DNA of 64,000 bases from Paracoccus fistulariae (GTDB taxonomy: Bacteria > Pseudomonadota > Alphaproteobacteria > Rhodobacterales > Rhodobacteraceae). The notes beneath the pieces are model-generated. The model did no database searches and was not told the origin of the DNA. It was given only the letters and a program-made list of their open reading frames with translations. Both the position numbers and the translations under genes were made by a program. Shown piece after piece: positions 9,293 to 17,851 of the stretch. Position 1 is the stretch's first letter, and each line of letters opens with the position of its first letter. Where the stretch lies: the NCBI RefSeq assembly GCF_028553785.1, contig NZ_CP067136.1, forward strand, positions 1,894,001-1,958,000, given 5' to 3'.

Positions 9293-9898
9293 ATGGACAA
9301 ATTCACGACCCTTACAGGTATCGCCGCGCCCATGCCGCTGGTCAATATCGACACCGATATGATCATCCCCAAGCAGTTCCTGAAAACCATCAAACGCTCG
9401 GGCCTTGGGGTGAACCTGTTCGATGAATTGCGCTATGACCGCGAGGGCAACGAGATCCCCGATTTCGTGCTGAACCAACCCGCCTATCGCCAGACGCAGA
9501 TCCTGGTGGCCGGTGACAATTTCGGCTGCGGATCGTCCCGCGAACATGCGCCCTGGGCCCTGCTGGATTTCGGCATCCGCTGCGTCATCTCGACCAGCTT
9601 CGCCGATATTTTCTTCAACAATTGCTTCAAGAACGGCATCCTGCCCATCACCCTGCCGCAAGAGGCGGTGGATGTGCTGATGGATGATGCGCAAAAGGGC
9701 GCAAATGCCCGCATGACCGTGGACCTTGAGGCGCAGACGGTCAGCACCTCGGACGGGCAGGAATTTCATTTCGACATCGACCCCTTCCGCAAGCATTGCC
9801 TGCTGAACGGGCTGGACGATATCGGCCTGACCATGGAAAAGGCTCCGGCCATCGAGGATTTTGAAGAGCGGATGTCGCAGGCGCGCCCTTGGATCTGA
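9293..9898 (+). CDS. leuD: 3-Isopropylmalate dehydratase small subunit
   Basis: Swivel domain partner of LeuC. 201 residues, full length. The signature [17 protein letters not shown] is present, as are the N-terminal [15 protein letters not shown] and the C-terminal [22 protein letters not shown] strong AAGGAG precedes the ATG. The end overlaps the start of the following endonuclease-fold gene by 10 nt, indicating co-transcription. Confidence 0.97.
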   Translation: MDKFTTLTGIAAPMPLVNIDTDMIIPKQFLKTIKRSGLGVNLFDELRYDREGNEIPDFVLNQPAYRQTQILVAGDNFGCGSSREHAPWALLDFGIRCVISTSFADIFFNNCFKNGILPITLPQEAVDVLMDDAQKGANARMTVDLEAQTVSTSDGQEFHFDIDPFRKHCLLNGLDDIGLTMEKAPAIEDFEERMSQARPWI

Positions 9899-10956
9899 GG
9901 CTTCTTGCCATTGCGGCGCTGATCGGCCTGCCCGCCCTGGCCGAGCCGGTCCGCATCGCCACCTATGATCCCGGCCTGTCACGCAAGGGGCCGGGGCTTT
10001 TGCTGCGCGATATCGAAAAGGGCGATCCGCAGGTCAGCGCGGCGGCGCAGGTCATCGCGGCGGCTGCGCCGGATGTGATACTGCTGACCGGCATCGACTG
10101 GGATCTGGACGGTCGCGCGCTGTCGGCCTTTGGCGCGGTTCTGGCGAAGGCGGGGCATCAGATGCAGTATCGCTTCACCGCCCGGCCCAATCGCGGGATC
10201 GCCACGGGTCTGGACCTGAACGGCGATGGCCGCAGCGGACGGGCCGAGGACGCGCAGGGCTTTGGACAGTTTTCGGGACAAAACGGCATGGCCGTCCTGT
10301 CGCGGCTGCCAATAGATCAGGTCGTGGATTACTCATCCGATCTATGGAAAGATTTTCCGGGCAACATCATGCCGCCTGTCTCGCCAGAGGTCGCCGCGAT
10401 CCAGCGCCTGTCGTCAACCAATCACTGGAATGTGCAGATCACCACGCCGGATGGCCCGCTGCATCTTCTGGCATGGGCCGCCACGCCGCCGGTCTTTGAC
10501 GGCGCAGAGGATCGCAACGGCCGCCGCAACCATGATGAAGCGGTCGTCTGGCTGGATCGCCTGCCCGATGCGCCCTTCGTCATGCTGGGCAAGATCAATC
10601 TCGATCCGGTCGATGGTGAAGGCCGGGCCGGGGCCATCACCGCCCTTCTGCAACACGCCCGGGATCCCCTGCCCCAGGGCGCCTATCAGCCCCCGCAACT
10701 TGGCGCGAATGCCGCGCATCGCGGCGATCCTGCGCTGGACACCGCGCAGTTCGACGAGGCCGGACCCGGCAATCTGCGGGTGGATTACGTGCTGCCCGCC
10801 AAGGGCCTGCGCGTGCTGGACAGTGGCGTGCTGTGGCCTCTGCCCGATAGTGATCCGGGTCAACTGGTCGGTCTTGCCTCCGATCATCGTCTTGTCTGGG
10901 TCGATCTGGATCTGACGCCCGCAGAAGACTCCGCAGCACCTGCCACCCTTCAATAG
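9889..10956 (+). CDS. Exported endonuclease/exonuclease/phosphatase-fold protein
   Basis: 355 residues of the EEP (DNase I-like) superfamily. A signal peptide ends about residue 18 (IGLPALA before EPVRIATYD), so it acts outside the cytoplasm. The C-terminal end (LRVDYVLP, then [12 protein letters not shown]) matches the family Dx(Y)V and SDHR active-site signature, and the internal [13 protein letters not shown] segment corresponds to the GDFN region with G and N partly altered. Substrate is unknown; nuclease or phosphodiesterase are both possible. The only plausible start is a TTG overlapping the end of leuD, with AGG 7 nt upstream. It ends head-to-head with a flagellar gene, overlapping it by 7 nt. 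Confidence 0.8.
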   Translation: MDLRLLAIAALIGLPALAEPVRIATYDPGLSRKGPGLLLRDIEKGDPQVSAAAQVIAAAAPDVILLTGIDWDLDGRALSAFGAVLAKAGHQMQYRFTARPNRGIATGLDLNGDGRSGRAEDAQGFGQFSGQNGMAVLSRLPIDQVVDYSSDLWKDFPGNIMPPVSPEVAAIQRLSSTNHWNVQITTPDGPLHLLAWAATPPVFDGAEDRNGRRNHDEAVVWLDRLPDAPFVMLGKINLDPVDGEGRAGAITALLQHARDPLPQGAYQPPQLGANAAHRGDPALDTAQFDEAGPGNLRVDYVLPAKGLRVLDSGVLWPLPDSDPGQLVGLASDHRLVWVDLDLTPAEDSAAPATLQ

Positions 10957-11321
10957 ACGTCCCCCGGCCCCTTGGGCCGATGCTTGTCGGCCAAGGTCAA
11001 CAGCACCTCTGCCCGTCCGAATTCCCGCACGGCATCCTTGCGGGCGGCCTCGAATTTGGGTTGCAGGCGCAGGATCTCACGCTGCGCATAACGCAGCTCG
11101 CGCGCGCTGCGGCCCGCCTGCGCATTGGCCATCCGGGCCTCGGACAAATGCAGCGGCGCGGTGCTGCGATAGCTTTGCGTCATGGCCATCTGCAGGGCCT
11201 CGGCCCGTTGCCTGGCCTGAACCATATGCTGGTTGAAGGCGGCGAATTTCTTCAATTCAAGATCCGCCTTGATCCGGGCGATCCGCTCCAGCATCTTCAA
11301 CTGATCCCGCTTATTCACCAT
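10950..11321 (-). CDS. FliJ-like flagellar export protein
   Basis: 123 residues, predicted entirely alpha-helical and rich in charged residues and alanine, with coiled-coil periodicity (KADLELKKFAAFNQHM onward). Size, helicity and position after flhB fit a FliJ-like chaperone or ATPase-complex stalk protein, but primary similarity to FliJ is weak and the call rests largely on context. Its start overlaps the flhB stop by 7 nt. It is the last gene of the minus-strand flagellar unit. Confidence 0.55.
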   Translation of the reverse strand: MVNKRDQLKMLERIARIKADLELKKFAAFNQHMVQARQRAEALQMAMTQSYRSTAPLHLSEARMANAQAGRSARELRYAQREILRLQPKFEAARKDAVREFGRAEVLLTLADKHRPKGPGDVY

Positions 11322-12376
11322 CCCGTTCTGGCCTTCTGCCGCATCTGCTCTGCAAATCGTATCGCCGCAGCCACCGCCGCGAAATGTTCATGCCGGATTT
11401 CACGGCCGATATCGACCGTGGCATGGATGGCCCTTGCACAAGGCGGATCCGACCAGATCGGCACCTTGTGGTCCTTTGCGCGTTCGCGGATCCGGGCCGC
11501 GACCTCATCCACGCCCTTGGCAAGGCAGACAGGCGCCTTGCCGCTGCCCCGCTTCCATTCCAGCGCCACGGCATAATGGGTGGGGTTCACGATGATCACA
11601 TCGGCTTTGACCACATCCGCCAGCATCTGCCTGGTCGCCATATCGATGGCTTTCTGGCGACGCGCGGCCTTCAGATGGGGATCGCCCTCGTTCTCCTTGT
11701 ATTCATCCTCCATCTCCTTGCGCGTCATCCGGTTCTTGCGCCGGTGATCGAACCAGCGCCAGCCCATATCAACCGCCCCGATCACGACCGAGATCGCCAG
11801 CGCCATCAACAGCACCCGCCCCAGGATCAGCCCCAGATCGCCGACCCAGCGACCACCGCCCATCGCGCTGCCCGCCAGCCGGTCCAGCAGCGCGCGAAAC
11901 ATCAGCCAGCCGCCGATGCAGACCAGCGTCACCTTGCACAATGAGATGCCGAAATTGACCAGACCAGAGATCCCGAATTTCTGCTTCGCATTCGAGACAG
12001 GGTTGATCCGCTTGATATCCGGCGCCAGCTTTTGCGGCGCAAAGACAAGCCCGCGCTGCAGCACAAGACAGATCAGGATCGCGATCGCGGGCACCGTGGC
12101 CAGCCCCACCGTCGCCCAGCCCGCAAAGCTTCCGATGGCGCGGGCGGTCATAAAGGTGGCATCCGGCGCCCAACCCTCGACCCCGACCGCACGGCTGGTC
12201 ATGGACAGCCAGCGCTTGACGGCAAAGCTCGCCGCCAGACCAAAGGCCAAGGCCGCGCCCAGATACATGGCCGCCACGTTCAACTCGGTAGAGCGCGCGA
12301 TATCCCCCTTTTCACGTGCCCGTTGCAGCTTCTGTTCCGAGGCCTCGAATGGTTTGTCGTCGTTCTCTTCGCTCAT
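11315..12376 (-). CDS. flhB: Flagellar type III export protein FlhB
   Basis: Export-gate protein that switches substrate specificity from rod/hook to filament type. 353 residues. The N-terminus has the family sequence KPFEASEQKLQRAREKGD; four membrane helices lie at about 35-205; the cytoplasmic domain carries the autocleavage motif NPTH (264-267), intact. The ATG at 12374-12376 overlaps the fliR stop (ATGA). A longer in-frame opening upstream lies inside fliR and is not used. Confidence 0.96.
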   Translation of the reverse strand: MSEENDDKPFEASEQKLQRAREKGDIARSTELNVAAMYLGAALAFGLAASFAVKRWLSMTSRAVGVEGWAPDATFMTARAIGSFAGWATVGLATVPAIAILICLVLQRGLVFAPQKLAPDIKRINPVSNAKQKFGISGLVNFGISLCKVTLVCIGGWLMFRALLDRLAGSAMGGGRWVGDLGLILGRVLLMALAISVVIGAVDMGWRWFDHRRKNRMTRKEMEDEYKENEGDPHLKAARRQKAIDMATRQMLADVVKADVIIVNPTHYAVALEWKRGSGKAPVCLAKGVDEVAARIRERAKDHKVPIWSDPPCARAIHATVDIGREIRHEHFAAVAAAIRFAEQMRQKARTGW

Positions 12377-13131
12377 CCGGACCTCGGCAGGGTAAAGCTC
12401 AGAACTGCATCGCTCCAGATACCGATCAACATCGGCGCAAGGATCGCCAGCGCGGCCAGCGCCATCAGGACGGCAATGGGCGAGCCGATGAAGACAACCG
12501 GCAAGGCGGGCATCACGCGATTGACAACCCCGGAAAGAGCCTGAAACAGGAACCCACCCAGTGAGAAAGGCGCCGCAAGCAGCATCGCCAGGCCAAAGCT
12601 GTAGCTGAGAACGCGGACGGCTTCGGACATCATCATGCCCGCATCCGGCCAGGTCCCGATCGGCCACAGCAGGAAGCTATCGGCCATCAACTGCACCATC
12701 ATCACCGGCGCGCCCAGCGCCATCAGGATCGCGACCCCGCCCAGATGCAGCATGTTCCCGATCGGATGGGGCGCGGCCTCGTTCTGGCCACCGACGATCT
12801 GCGACAGCGATGCCGTGGCGGCTATGGCCGAGGTGGCAATGTCGATGGACAGCGCCAGAAGGCGCAGCAGCATCCCCGCCGACAGGCCGATGACCATCTG
12901 GCCTGCCGCCTGCGACAACATCAGGGCCGGACCGTCGGGCATCGCGACCTTGGTGACAGCCGCCGCCAGCAACGGCGAAAGCGCCATGGCGATGGCAACG
13001 CGGACGCGCACCGGGATCACGCGCTCGCCCAATGCAGGCAGCGCCATGACGAAGGCCTGAACGCGCAGATAGACCAGCAACAGCGTCCAATCCAATCCCG
13101 GGAAGGTCGCGACAAGCTGGGGCCAGGTCAT
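12373..13131 (-). CDS. fliR: Flagellar export protein FliR
   Basis: 252 residues, about six hydrophobic helices, the normal size for FliR, which forms the export gate with FliP and FliQ. Conserved features include the early LRVQAFVMALPALG, SQIVGGQNEAAPHPIGN and the C-terminal FLFQALSGVVNRVMPALPVVFIGSP. It overlaps flhA upstream and flhB downstream by ATGA-type junctions, so flhA-fliR-flhB are translationally coupled. Confidence 0.94.
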   Translation of the reverse strand: MTWPQLVATFPGLDWTLLLVYLRVQAFVMALPALGERVIPVRVRVAIAMALSPLLAAAVTKVAMPDGPALMLSQAAGQMVIGLSAGMLLRLLALSIDIATSAIAATASLSQIVGGQNEAAPHPIGNMLHLGGVAILMALGAPVMMVQLMADSFLLWPIGTWPDAGMMMSEAVRVLSYSFGLAMLLAAPFSLGGFLFQALSGVVNRVMPALPVVFIGSPIAVLMALAALAILAPMLIGIWSDAVLSFTLPRSG

Positions 13132-15227
13132 GCGGCCTCGACCGTGCCGACGAATTGCAGATCCATTCCGGGATCGATTTCCTCGAAGCCGATGACAGGG
13201 ATGGCGATGCCATTCGCCCCAAGCACCGCGCGGATCATGCGTCGGCGATGGTCTGGAATGACCAGAACGGGCCGCAGAAGCGGCTCGGACCTGGCCAGCG
13301 CACGGCGCGTCTGTTCCAGCAGTTTCTGGGACAGTTGCGGTGTCATTGCCCCGGCGCCCGGCCTGCCGATTTCGCTGTCAGACCTGACAAAATCAGCCTC
13401 CCATGCCGGGTGCAGTTGCAAGGCGCGGATCTGGCCAAGATCATCCGCATGCTGCTGAGAGATCTGGCCGCGCAGACGTTTGCGCACCATTTCATATTGG
13501 GTTTCCAGCGACTCGATGCTGCGGAATTCGGCCATGGCGTCCAGGATCAGCGGCAGGTTGCGGATCGAGACACGCTCTTCCAGCAGGGCGCGAAGTATCG
13601 TCAGCAGGGCTTCCGGCGTCACCTTGTCCGGGATCATCCCCTCAAAATAGCGGCGATTGCGTTCCGCGCGCCCCGAGTCGGACAGCGACTTCAGCTCATC
13701 TATCTGCCGCTGCATCGCGCCCAATGTCATCAGCGCGGGGAGATTGCTTTTGACCACCTCCATCAGGTGGGTCGACAGCACCTCCATCGGGCTGACCACG
13801 GTGGCTCCGCAGGTCGCGGCCTCATCCTGATGATCCGGAGAAATCCACAGCGCGGGGCTGTCATAGACGGGCTCTTTCACCGGCGCGCCCGAGAGGGATT
13901 TCAGAACGCTGTCTGGACCAAGCGCCAGCACCTCTTTCGGGCGCAGCAGGCCACGGCCCCGCACCACGCCATGCACACGGATCTGATAGCTGCCAGCGGG
14001 CAGATCATCCATATCGGTGATCCTCACATCCGGCAGGATCAAACCGTAGCTGCGGGCGATGTGGATACGAAGATTTGCAATCCGGCTGCCCAGACCGCGC
14101 GCCTGATCCAGCGCGATCAGGACCAGATCCGGACCGATCTCGACGCTGACCTCATCCGTATCCAGAACATCCCCGATCCGCGCAGCCGGTCGCGTGGCTT
14201 TTTCCTCGACCGGCAGGTCGGGAATCGAGTCCTCCTCCTGCCGCTGTCGCCTCGCGACCAGAAACGCGACGATCGCCATGAGTGCAGCCATCGACAGAAA
14301 CAGCGGCCTGGGCATGCCCGGTATCAGCGACATGATCAGCATCGCAGCGGCCACAACCGCGGCGGGCTGCCAGCTCCGCAGCAATTGTCCCGACATCAGC
14401 TGCGCGGTCGTATCGGTCGCGCCGCCCCGGGACAGCAGCAGCGCCGCCGCCATCGAGGTAATCAGCGCCGGAATCTGCGTCACCAGTCCGTCGCCGATCG
14501 TCAGATGGGAATAGGTCGACATCGCTTCCAAGACCGGAAGCCCGTGCACGACGACCCCGACGCTTAACCCGATCAGCAGATTGATGATGGTGATGACGAT
14601 ACCTGCAATCGCATCGCCCTTGACGAATTTCGATGCGCCATCCAGCGATCCGAAAAAGCTGATTTCGCGCTGCTCCTGCGTGCGACGGCGCTTGGCTTCC
14701 TGATGGTCGATGGCACCTGCATTCAGATCTCCGTCAATCGCAAGCTGTTTGCCCGGCAGCGAATCCAGCGCAAAGCGGGCTGCGACCTCGGCCATACGTC
14801 CTGACCCCTTGGTGATGACCATGAAATTCACCACCGAAATCACGGCAAAAACCGTCAGACCCACCAAAAGCGACCCGCCCGCGACGAAATTGGCAAAACC
14901 GTTGATGACATTGCCCGCGGCCGTGGTGCCATTATGGCCCTCGGTCAGGATCAGGCGGGTCGAGGAGACGTTCAGAGACAGACGGATCACCAGACTGACC
15001 AGAAGCAGAACCGGGAAGGCCTGAAAATCGGTCGGCTTTTCGACCAGAGAGGCCATGACAAGAACCAGAGTCGCTGTCGCGATGGACAGGGCGATCCCGA
15101 AATCCAGCAGCCCCGGCGGGAGCGGGATGACCAGCGAAATCACGATCAGCACCAGCGCGCCCGTCACCATCAGTGAGGCGTCCAGCCCGCGCGAAGATTT
15201 CGCGACTATCGCGCCAACGGCTTTCAT
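13128..15227 (-). CDS. flhA: Flagellar export protein FlhA
   Basis: Central nonameric component of the flagellar export gate, 699 residues. The N-terminal half has eight membrane segments with the FHIPEP-family signature region (RMAEVAARFALDSLPGKQ, then DGDLNAGAI). The C-terminal half is the cytosolic substrate-docking domain. Overlaps the small unknown gene upstream by 4 nt and fliR downstream by 4 nt. Confidence 0.97.
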   Translation of the reverse strand: MKAVGAIVAKSSRGLDASLMVTGALVLIVISLVIPLPPGLLDFGIALSIATATLVLVMASLVEKPTDFQAFPVLLLVSLVIRLSLNVSSTRLILTEGHNGTTAAGNVINGFANFVAGGSLLVGLTVFAVISVVNFMVITKGSGRMAEVAARFALDSLPGKQLAIDGDLNAGAIDHQEAKRRRTQEQREISFFGSLDGASKFVKGDAIAGIVITIINLLIGLSVGVVVHGLPVLEAMSTYSHLTIGDGLVTQIPALITSMAAALLLSRGGATDTTAQLMSGQLLRSWQPAAVVAAAMLIMSLIPGMPRPLFLSMAALMAIVAFLVARRQRQEEDSIPDLPVEEKATRPAARIGDVLDTDEVSVEIGPDLVLIALDQARGLGSRIANLRIHIARSYGLILPDVRITDMDDLPAGSYQIRVHGVVRGRGLLRPKEVLALGPDSVLKSLSGAPVKEPVYDSPALWISPDHQDEAATCGATVVSPMEVLSTHLMEVVKSNLPALMTLGAMQRQIDELKSLSDSGRAERNRRYFEGMIPDKVTPEALLTILRALLEERVSIRNLPLILDAMAEFRSIESLETQYEMVRKRLRGQISQQHADDLGQIRALQLHPAWEADFVRSDSEIGRPGAGAMTPQLSQKLLEQTRRALARSEPLLRPVLVIPDHRRRMIRAVLGANGIAIPVIGFEEIDPGMDLQFVGTVEAA

Positions 15228-15502
15228 TCGGTCACCTCAGCAGGGATGGCGGGGCGCAAGATGTCCTGCAGCGCCCATCCATCGGCCTGAAGCAGGCCCA
15301 CGCGACGCAGGAAAATCAACGTTTGCAGCCGCGCCTCTGGCGACATTTCCAGAAGCGTGACACGGTAGTCGGGGGGCAGCGTGCGACCGTCCAGCAGCCA
15401 GCCACTTGCGGTTTCGGCATAGGCCGCCGCATCAGGCAGCAAAGGCAGCTCTGCGACCGCCGAGTTCAGCAGGCCTACGGACAGGATCGCGGCACCAAAC
15501 AT
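15224..15502 (-). CDS. Small exported protein in flagellar operon, unknown
   Basis: 92 residues. The N-terminus MFGAAILSVGLLNSAVA looks like a cleavable signal peptide. The mature part is short, Leu/Pro/Glu-rich and has no motif I recognise (WLLDGRTLPPDY, IFLRRVGLLQADGW). It overlaps motA (TGATG) and flhA (ATGA), which argues strongly that it is translated. A periplasmic accessory role in the motor or basal body is possible from context alone. GTG at 15503-15505 is an alternative start. Confidence 0.75.
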   Translation of the reverse strand: MFGAAILSVGLLNSAVAELPLLPDAAAYAETASGWLLDGRTLPPDYRVTLLEMSPEARLQTLIFLRRVGLLQADGWALQDILRPAIPAEVTE

Positions 15503-16368
15503 CACGCCGCCTTCTTCAGATCGCGCAATGCGCTTTCCAGCGTGTCAAAGCTGGGCCGGACATGCTCTGGCACCGCCTGGCGGCCGACCTCGACACAAAG
15601 ATTCGTCGCGTGCTGGTGCAACCCGGCGATCAGCACGGATTTGATCACATCGAAGAAACCAAGATCCTGCTTCACGACACCGCTCAGGCGGTTGGCCAGC
15701 GGCGCAACAAAACCATAGGCGAGGAAAACCCCCAGGAAGGTTCCCACCAGCGCGCCGCCGATCATCTTGCCCAGAACCTCTGGCGGCTGGTCAATCGAAC
15801 TCATCGTCTTGATAACGCCCAGAACCGCCGCAACGATGCCCAGGGCGGGCAAGGCATCCGCCATGGTCTGCAGGGCGTGGGGCACATGCATCCGCTCTTC
15901 CCGCAGGATGGACAGGCGCTGGCCGATCATTTCCTCGACCTGATAAGGGTCGTCATAGTTCAGACTGATCGAGCGCAAGGTGTCAGCGATCAGCGAGACG
16001 ACGTCATGATCCGCAAGCAGCCGGGGATAGGCCGCGAAGATATCGGATTCGTTGGGCGTCTCGATATGCTGTTCCAGCGCGACGGGGTTTTCGCGGGCGA
16101 TGCGCAGCAACTGAAACATCAGGCAAAGCACATCCTGATGGTCGCTTTCCTTCCATTTCGGCCCTTTGAAGGCCTGGATCAGGCCACCAACCGTGTGTTT
16201 CAGCACGTGACTGTCATTCGACAGCAGGTAAGAGCCGATCGCCGCCCCCATGATCATCATCATCTCGAATGGCAGCGCATGGGTGATCACGCCCATCTTG
16301 CCGCCCGCCAGAATATAGCCGCCAAAGACCATCGCCAGGGTCAGGAAGATTCCTACGAAACCGAACAT
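15502..16368 (-). CDS. motA: Flagellar motor stator protein MotA
   Basis: 288 residues, four membrane helices. It forms the proton-channel stator with MotB. Conserved channel helix segments DALPALGIVAAVLGVI and FLAYGFVAPLANRL carry the two functionally essential prolines of MotA; the cytoplasmic loop contains charged residues (LREERMHVPHAL) that contact FliG. No motB lies in the window, so the stator partner must be encoded elsewhere. Confidence 0.96.
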   Translation of the reverse strand: MFGFVGIFLTLAMVFGGYILAGGKMGVITHALPFEMMMIMGAAIGSYLLSNDSHVLKHTVGGLIQAFKGPKWKESDHQDVLCLMFQLLRIARENPVALEQHIETPNESDIFAAYPRLLADHDVVSLIADTLRSISLNYDDPYQVEEMIGQRLSILREERMHVPHALQTMADALPALGIVAAVLGVIKTMSSIDQPPEVLGKMIGGALVGTFLGVFLAYGFVAPLANRLSGVVKQDLGFFDVIKSVLIAGLHQHATNLCVEVGRQAVPEHVRPSFDTLESALRDLKKAA

Positions 16369-16380
16369 GGAATTTTCTCC

Positions 16381-16929
16381 TTACCGCTTGCGAAGATTGC
16401 GAGCGCCCATCTGGGCGGTCAGCAGGGCAGCCTGTCGAGGCTCGACCGAGGCGATGATCCTTGCGCCGTTTTCGGGCTGGACGCGCATCAGGATCTCGGC
16501 CGCGAAATCGGCGGGCAGATTGCTCAGCACGGCGGCGGCCTCTGTCGGCTTCATCTGGTCATAGACCGCGACGAGCCGGTCGATGTCGCTGCGTACCGCA
16601 GAGGTGTCATTGCTGCGCCGCGCGCGGATCCCGTCTTTCTGTGCCCGCAACTCACCCAATCGAACAACCAGAGCGCGTTCGGCGGCGGCAAGTTCGGCCT
16701 TCTTTTCGTCGATCGATTGCATGTAGCGCTCGACACGCAGGGCCCTGTCGCGCAATTCGGTCGCCAGCGTCATCGCCTCTGGCACATCCGTGCAGCCCTG
16801 CAAGAGCCCCGGCGGCTCGGCAAAGGCAGCGAAGAACCGGGACGCATCCTGCGACTTCCACAGAACCGCCGCGGCAGGCAGGGCAAAGCCCGCCATTAAA
16901 AGGGAGAGCCAGGACCTACGCATGCGCAT
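16381..16929 (-). CDS. MotE-like flagellar protein
   Basis: About 182 residues. An N-terminal hydrophobic segment (SWLSLLMAGFALPAAAVLW) anchors or exports the protein. A long coiled coil rich in E, R and A follows. The C-terminal MgtE_N/FliG-like domain contains YDQMKPTEAAAVLSNLP and FAAEILMRV. This is the architecture of MotE, which stabilises the stator partner MotC in rhizobia and occurs beside motA in many alphaproteobacteria. Two ATGs lie 6 nt apart (16929 and 16923), both overlapping the preceding gene; the true one is uncertain. The functional equivalence to MotE is inferred. Confidence 0.8.
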   Translation of the reverse strand: MRMRRSWLSLLMAGFALPAAAVLWKSQDASRFFAAFAEPPGLLQGCTDVPEAMTLATELRDRALRVERYMQSIDEKKAELAAAERALVVRLGELRAQKDGIRARRSNDTSAVRSDIDRLVAVYDQMKPTEAAAVLSNLPADFAAEILMRVQPENGARIIASVEPRQAALLTAQMGARNLRKR

Positions 16930-17269
16930 TTTCCACACGTTTGCGCAAACGCCGCGTCGCAACGACCGTCGTTTCCGGACTAGCAGCCGCGCGATCGATC
17001 TTCTGTCGCAAATCCCACAGCGCGCGCTCTTTCCGGGCTGCCGTGATGCTTTGGGTCAGTGCCTCGCCGGCCTCGGTCGCGTCGTCGCGCGCGGCGCGCA
17101 TCGCGACTTCCAGCCGATCCACCTCGGCTGCCATGACGGCAATCGCACCTCCAAGCCCGGTTTCCAGATCATTCAGCCGCCGCAACCGCCGCGACAGGAT
17201 CAGACAGAAGAAGGCAAGTCCGACGGAGGCCATGACCAGCACGGCCTGAAAGAGGTATTCTACACTCAT
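16916..17269 (-). CDS. Membrane-anchored coiled-coil protein in flagellar operon
   Basis: 117 residues: an N-terminal membrane helix (YLFQAVLVMASVGLAFFCLIL), a basic stop-transfer RRLRRLN, then a coiled-coil region full of Ala, Glu and Arg. I do not recognise a family. Overlaps fliL upstream by 4 nt and the motE-like gene downstream, so it belongs to the fliL-flhA transcript. A scaffold or stator-associated role is only suggested by position. Confidence 0.75.
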   Translation of the reverse strand: MSVEYLFQAVLVMASVGLAFFCLILSRRLRRLNDLETGLGGAIAVMAAEVDRLEVAMRAARDDATEAGEALTQSITAARKERALWDLRQKIDRAAASPETTVVATRRLRKRVENAHA

Positions 17270-17733
17270 TTTAAGCGAAACTCCGTAATCAGCAGGTCAT
17301 TGACCATGTCCTCGCCAAGGGCCTGTCGCGTCCGCGACAGAAGCTCGGCGCGAATGATTTCCAGCACGCCGCGCTTGTCATAGGCAGCCGGGTCGATAGC
17401 AGTAAGAAAGATCGTATAGGCGTCCAGCACACGCGGCATCTGCGCCTCGACATCCTTTTTATAGGCCTCATCGGTTTCGATGCTGGTTGCCAGCCAAAGG
17501 TTCAGCCGGCTACCGGCGATGCTCAGATCCAGGGGCGGAACCTCGACAAAAGCCGGTTTTGACGAAGGCTCTTTCTTCGCCCCATCAGAGACGAGCAGAG
17601 CGGACGGCGTCCAAAATCCCATATAGGTTGACGCAAAGCCCGCGCCCGCCAGGGCAACGGCGACGAGAATGGGGATCAGCTTTCGCTTTTTTTTCGGGAC
17701 CTGCTCTGCAGGGTCCAGGGCGACGTCAGTCAT
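17266..17733 (-). CDS. fliL: Flagellar basal body-associated protein FliL
   Basis: 155 residues: short basic cytoplasmic tail (PKKKRK), one membrane helix (LIPILVAVALAGAGFASTYMG) and a periplasmic stomatin-like domain (from about residue 60) ending RTRQALGEDMVNDLLITEFRLK. The C-terminal VNDLLITEFxxK is characteristic. FliL surrounds the stator and supports torque. It is the first gene of the minus-strand flagellar unit, facing fliF across a 118-nt intergenic region. Confidence 0.93.
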   Translation of the reverse strand: MTDVALDPAEQVPKKKRKLIPILVAVALAGAGFASTYMGFWTPSALLVSDGAKKEPSSKPAFVEVPPLDLSIAGSRLNLWLATSIETDEAYKKDVEAQMPRVLDAYTIFLTAIDPAAYDKRGVLEIIRAELLSRTRQALGEDMVNDLLITEFRLK

Positions 17734-17741
17734 GGTGATTC

Positions 17742-17790
17742 TCCGTCCTGATAAGACGGAATTAGCACTGTGCGACTAACCAAATATTAA
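17742..17790. promoter_or_regulatory. Divergent flagellar control region with CtrA-like box
   Basis: Between fliL and fliF. CTAA at 17776-17779 and TTAA at 17787-17790 are separated by exactly 7 nt, matching the CtrA consensus TTAA-N7-TTAA with one mismatch; the left half continues as CTAACCA, close to the TTAACCAT extended half-site. A second inverted repeat, TCCGTC at 17742-17747 and GACGGA at 17755-17760, lies nearer fliL. CtrA activation of flagellar genes is established in Rhodobacteraceae; use of this particular site is inferred. Confidence 0.5.
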
Positions 17791-17851
17791 TGTGCGCCAT
17801 GCCATTGATGACAGGACAACGGAACCTGACGACGATTCGAAAGGAACGGTT

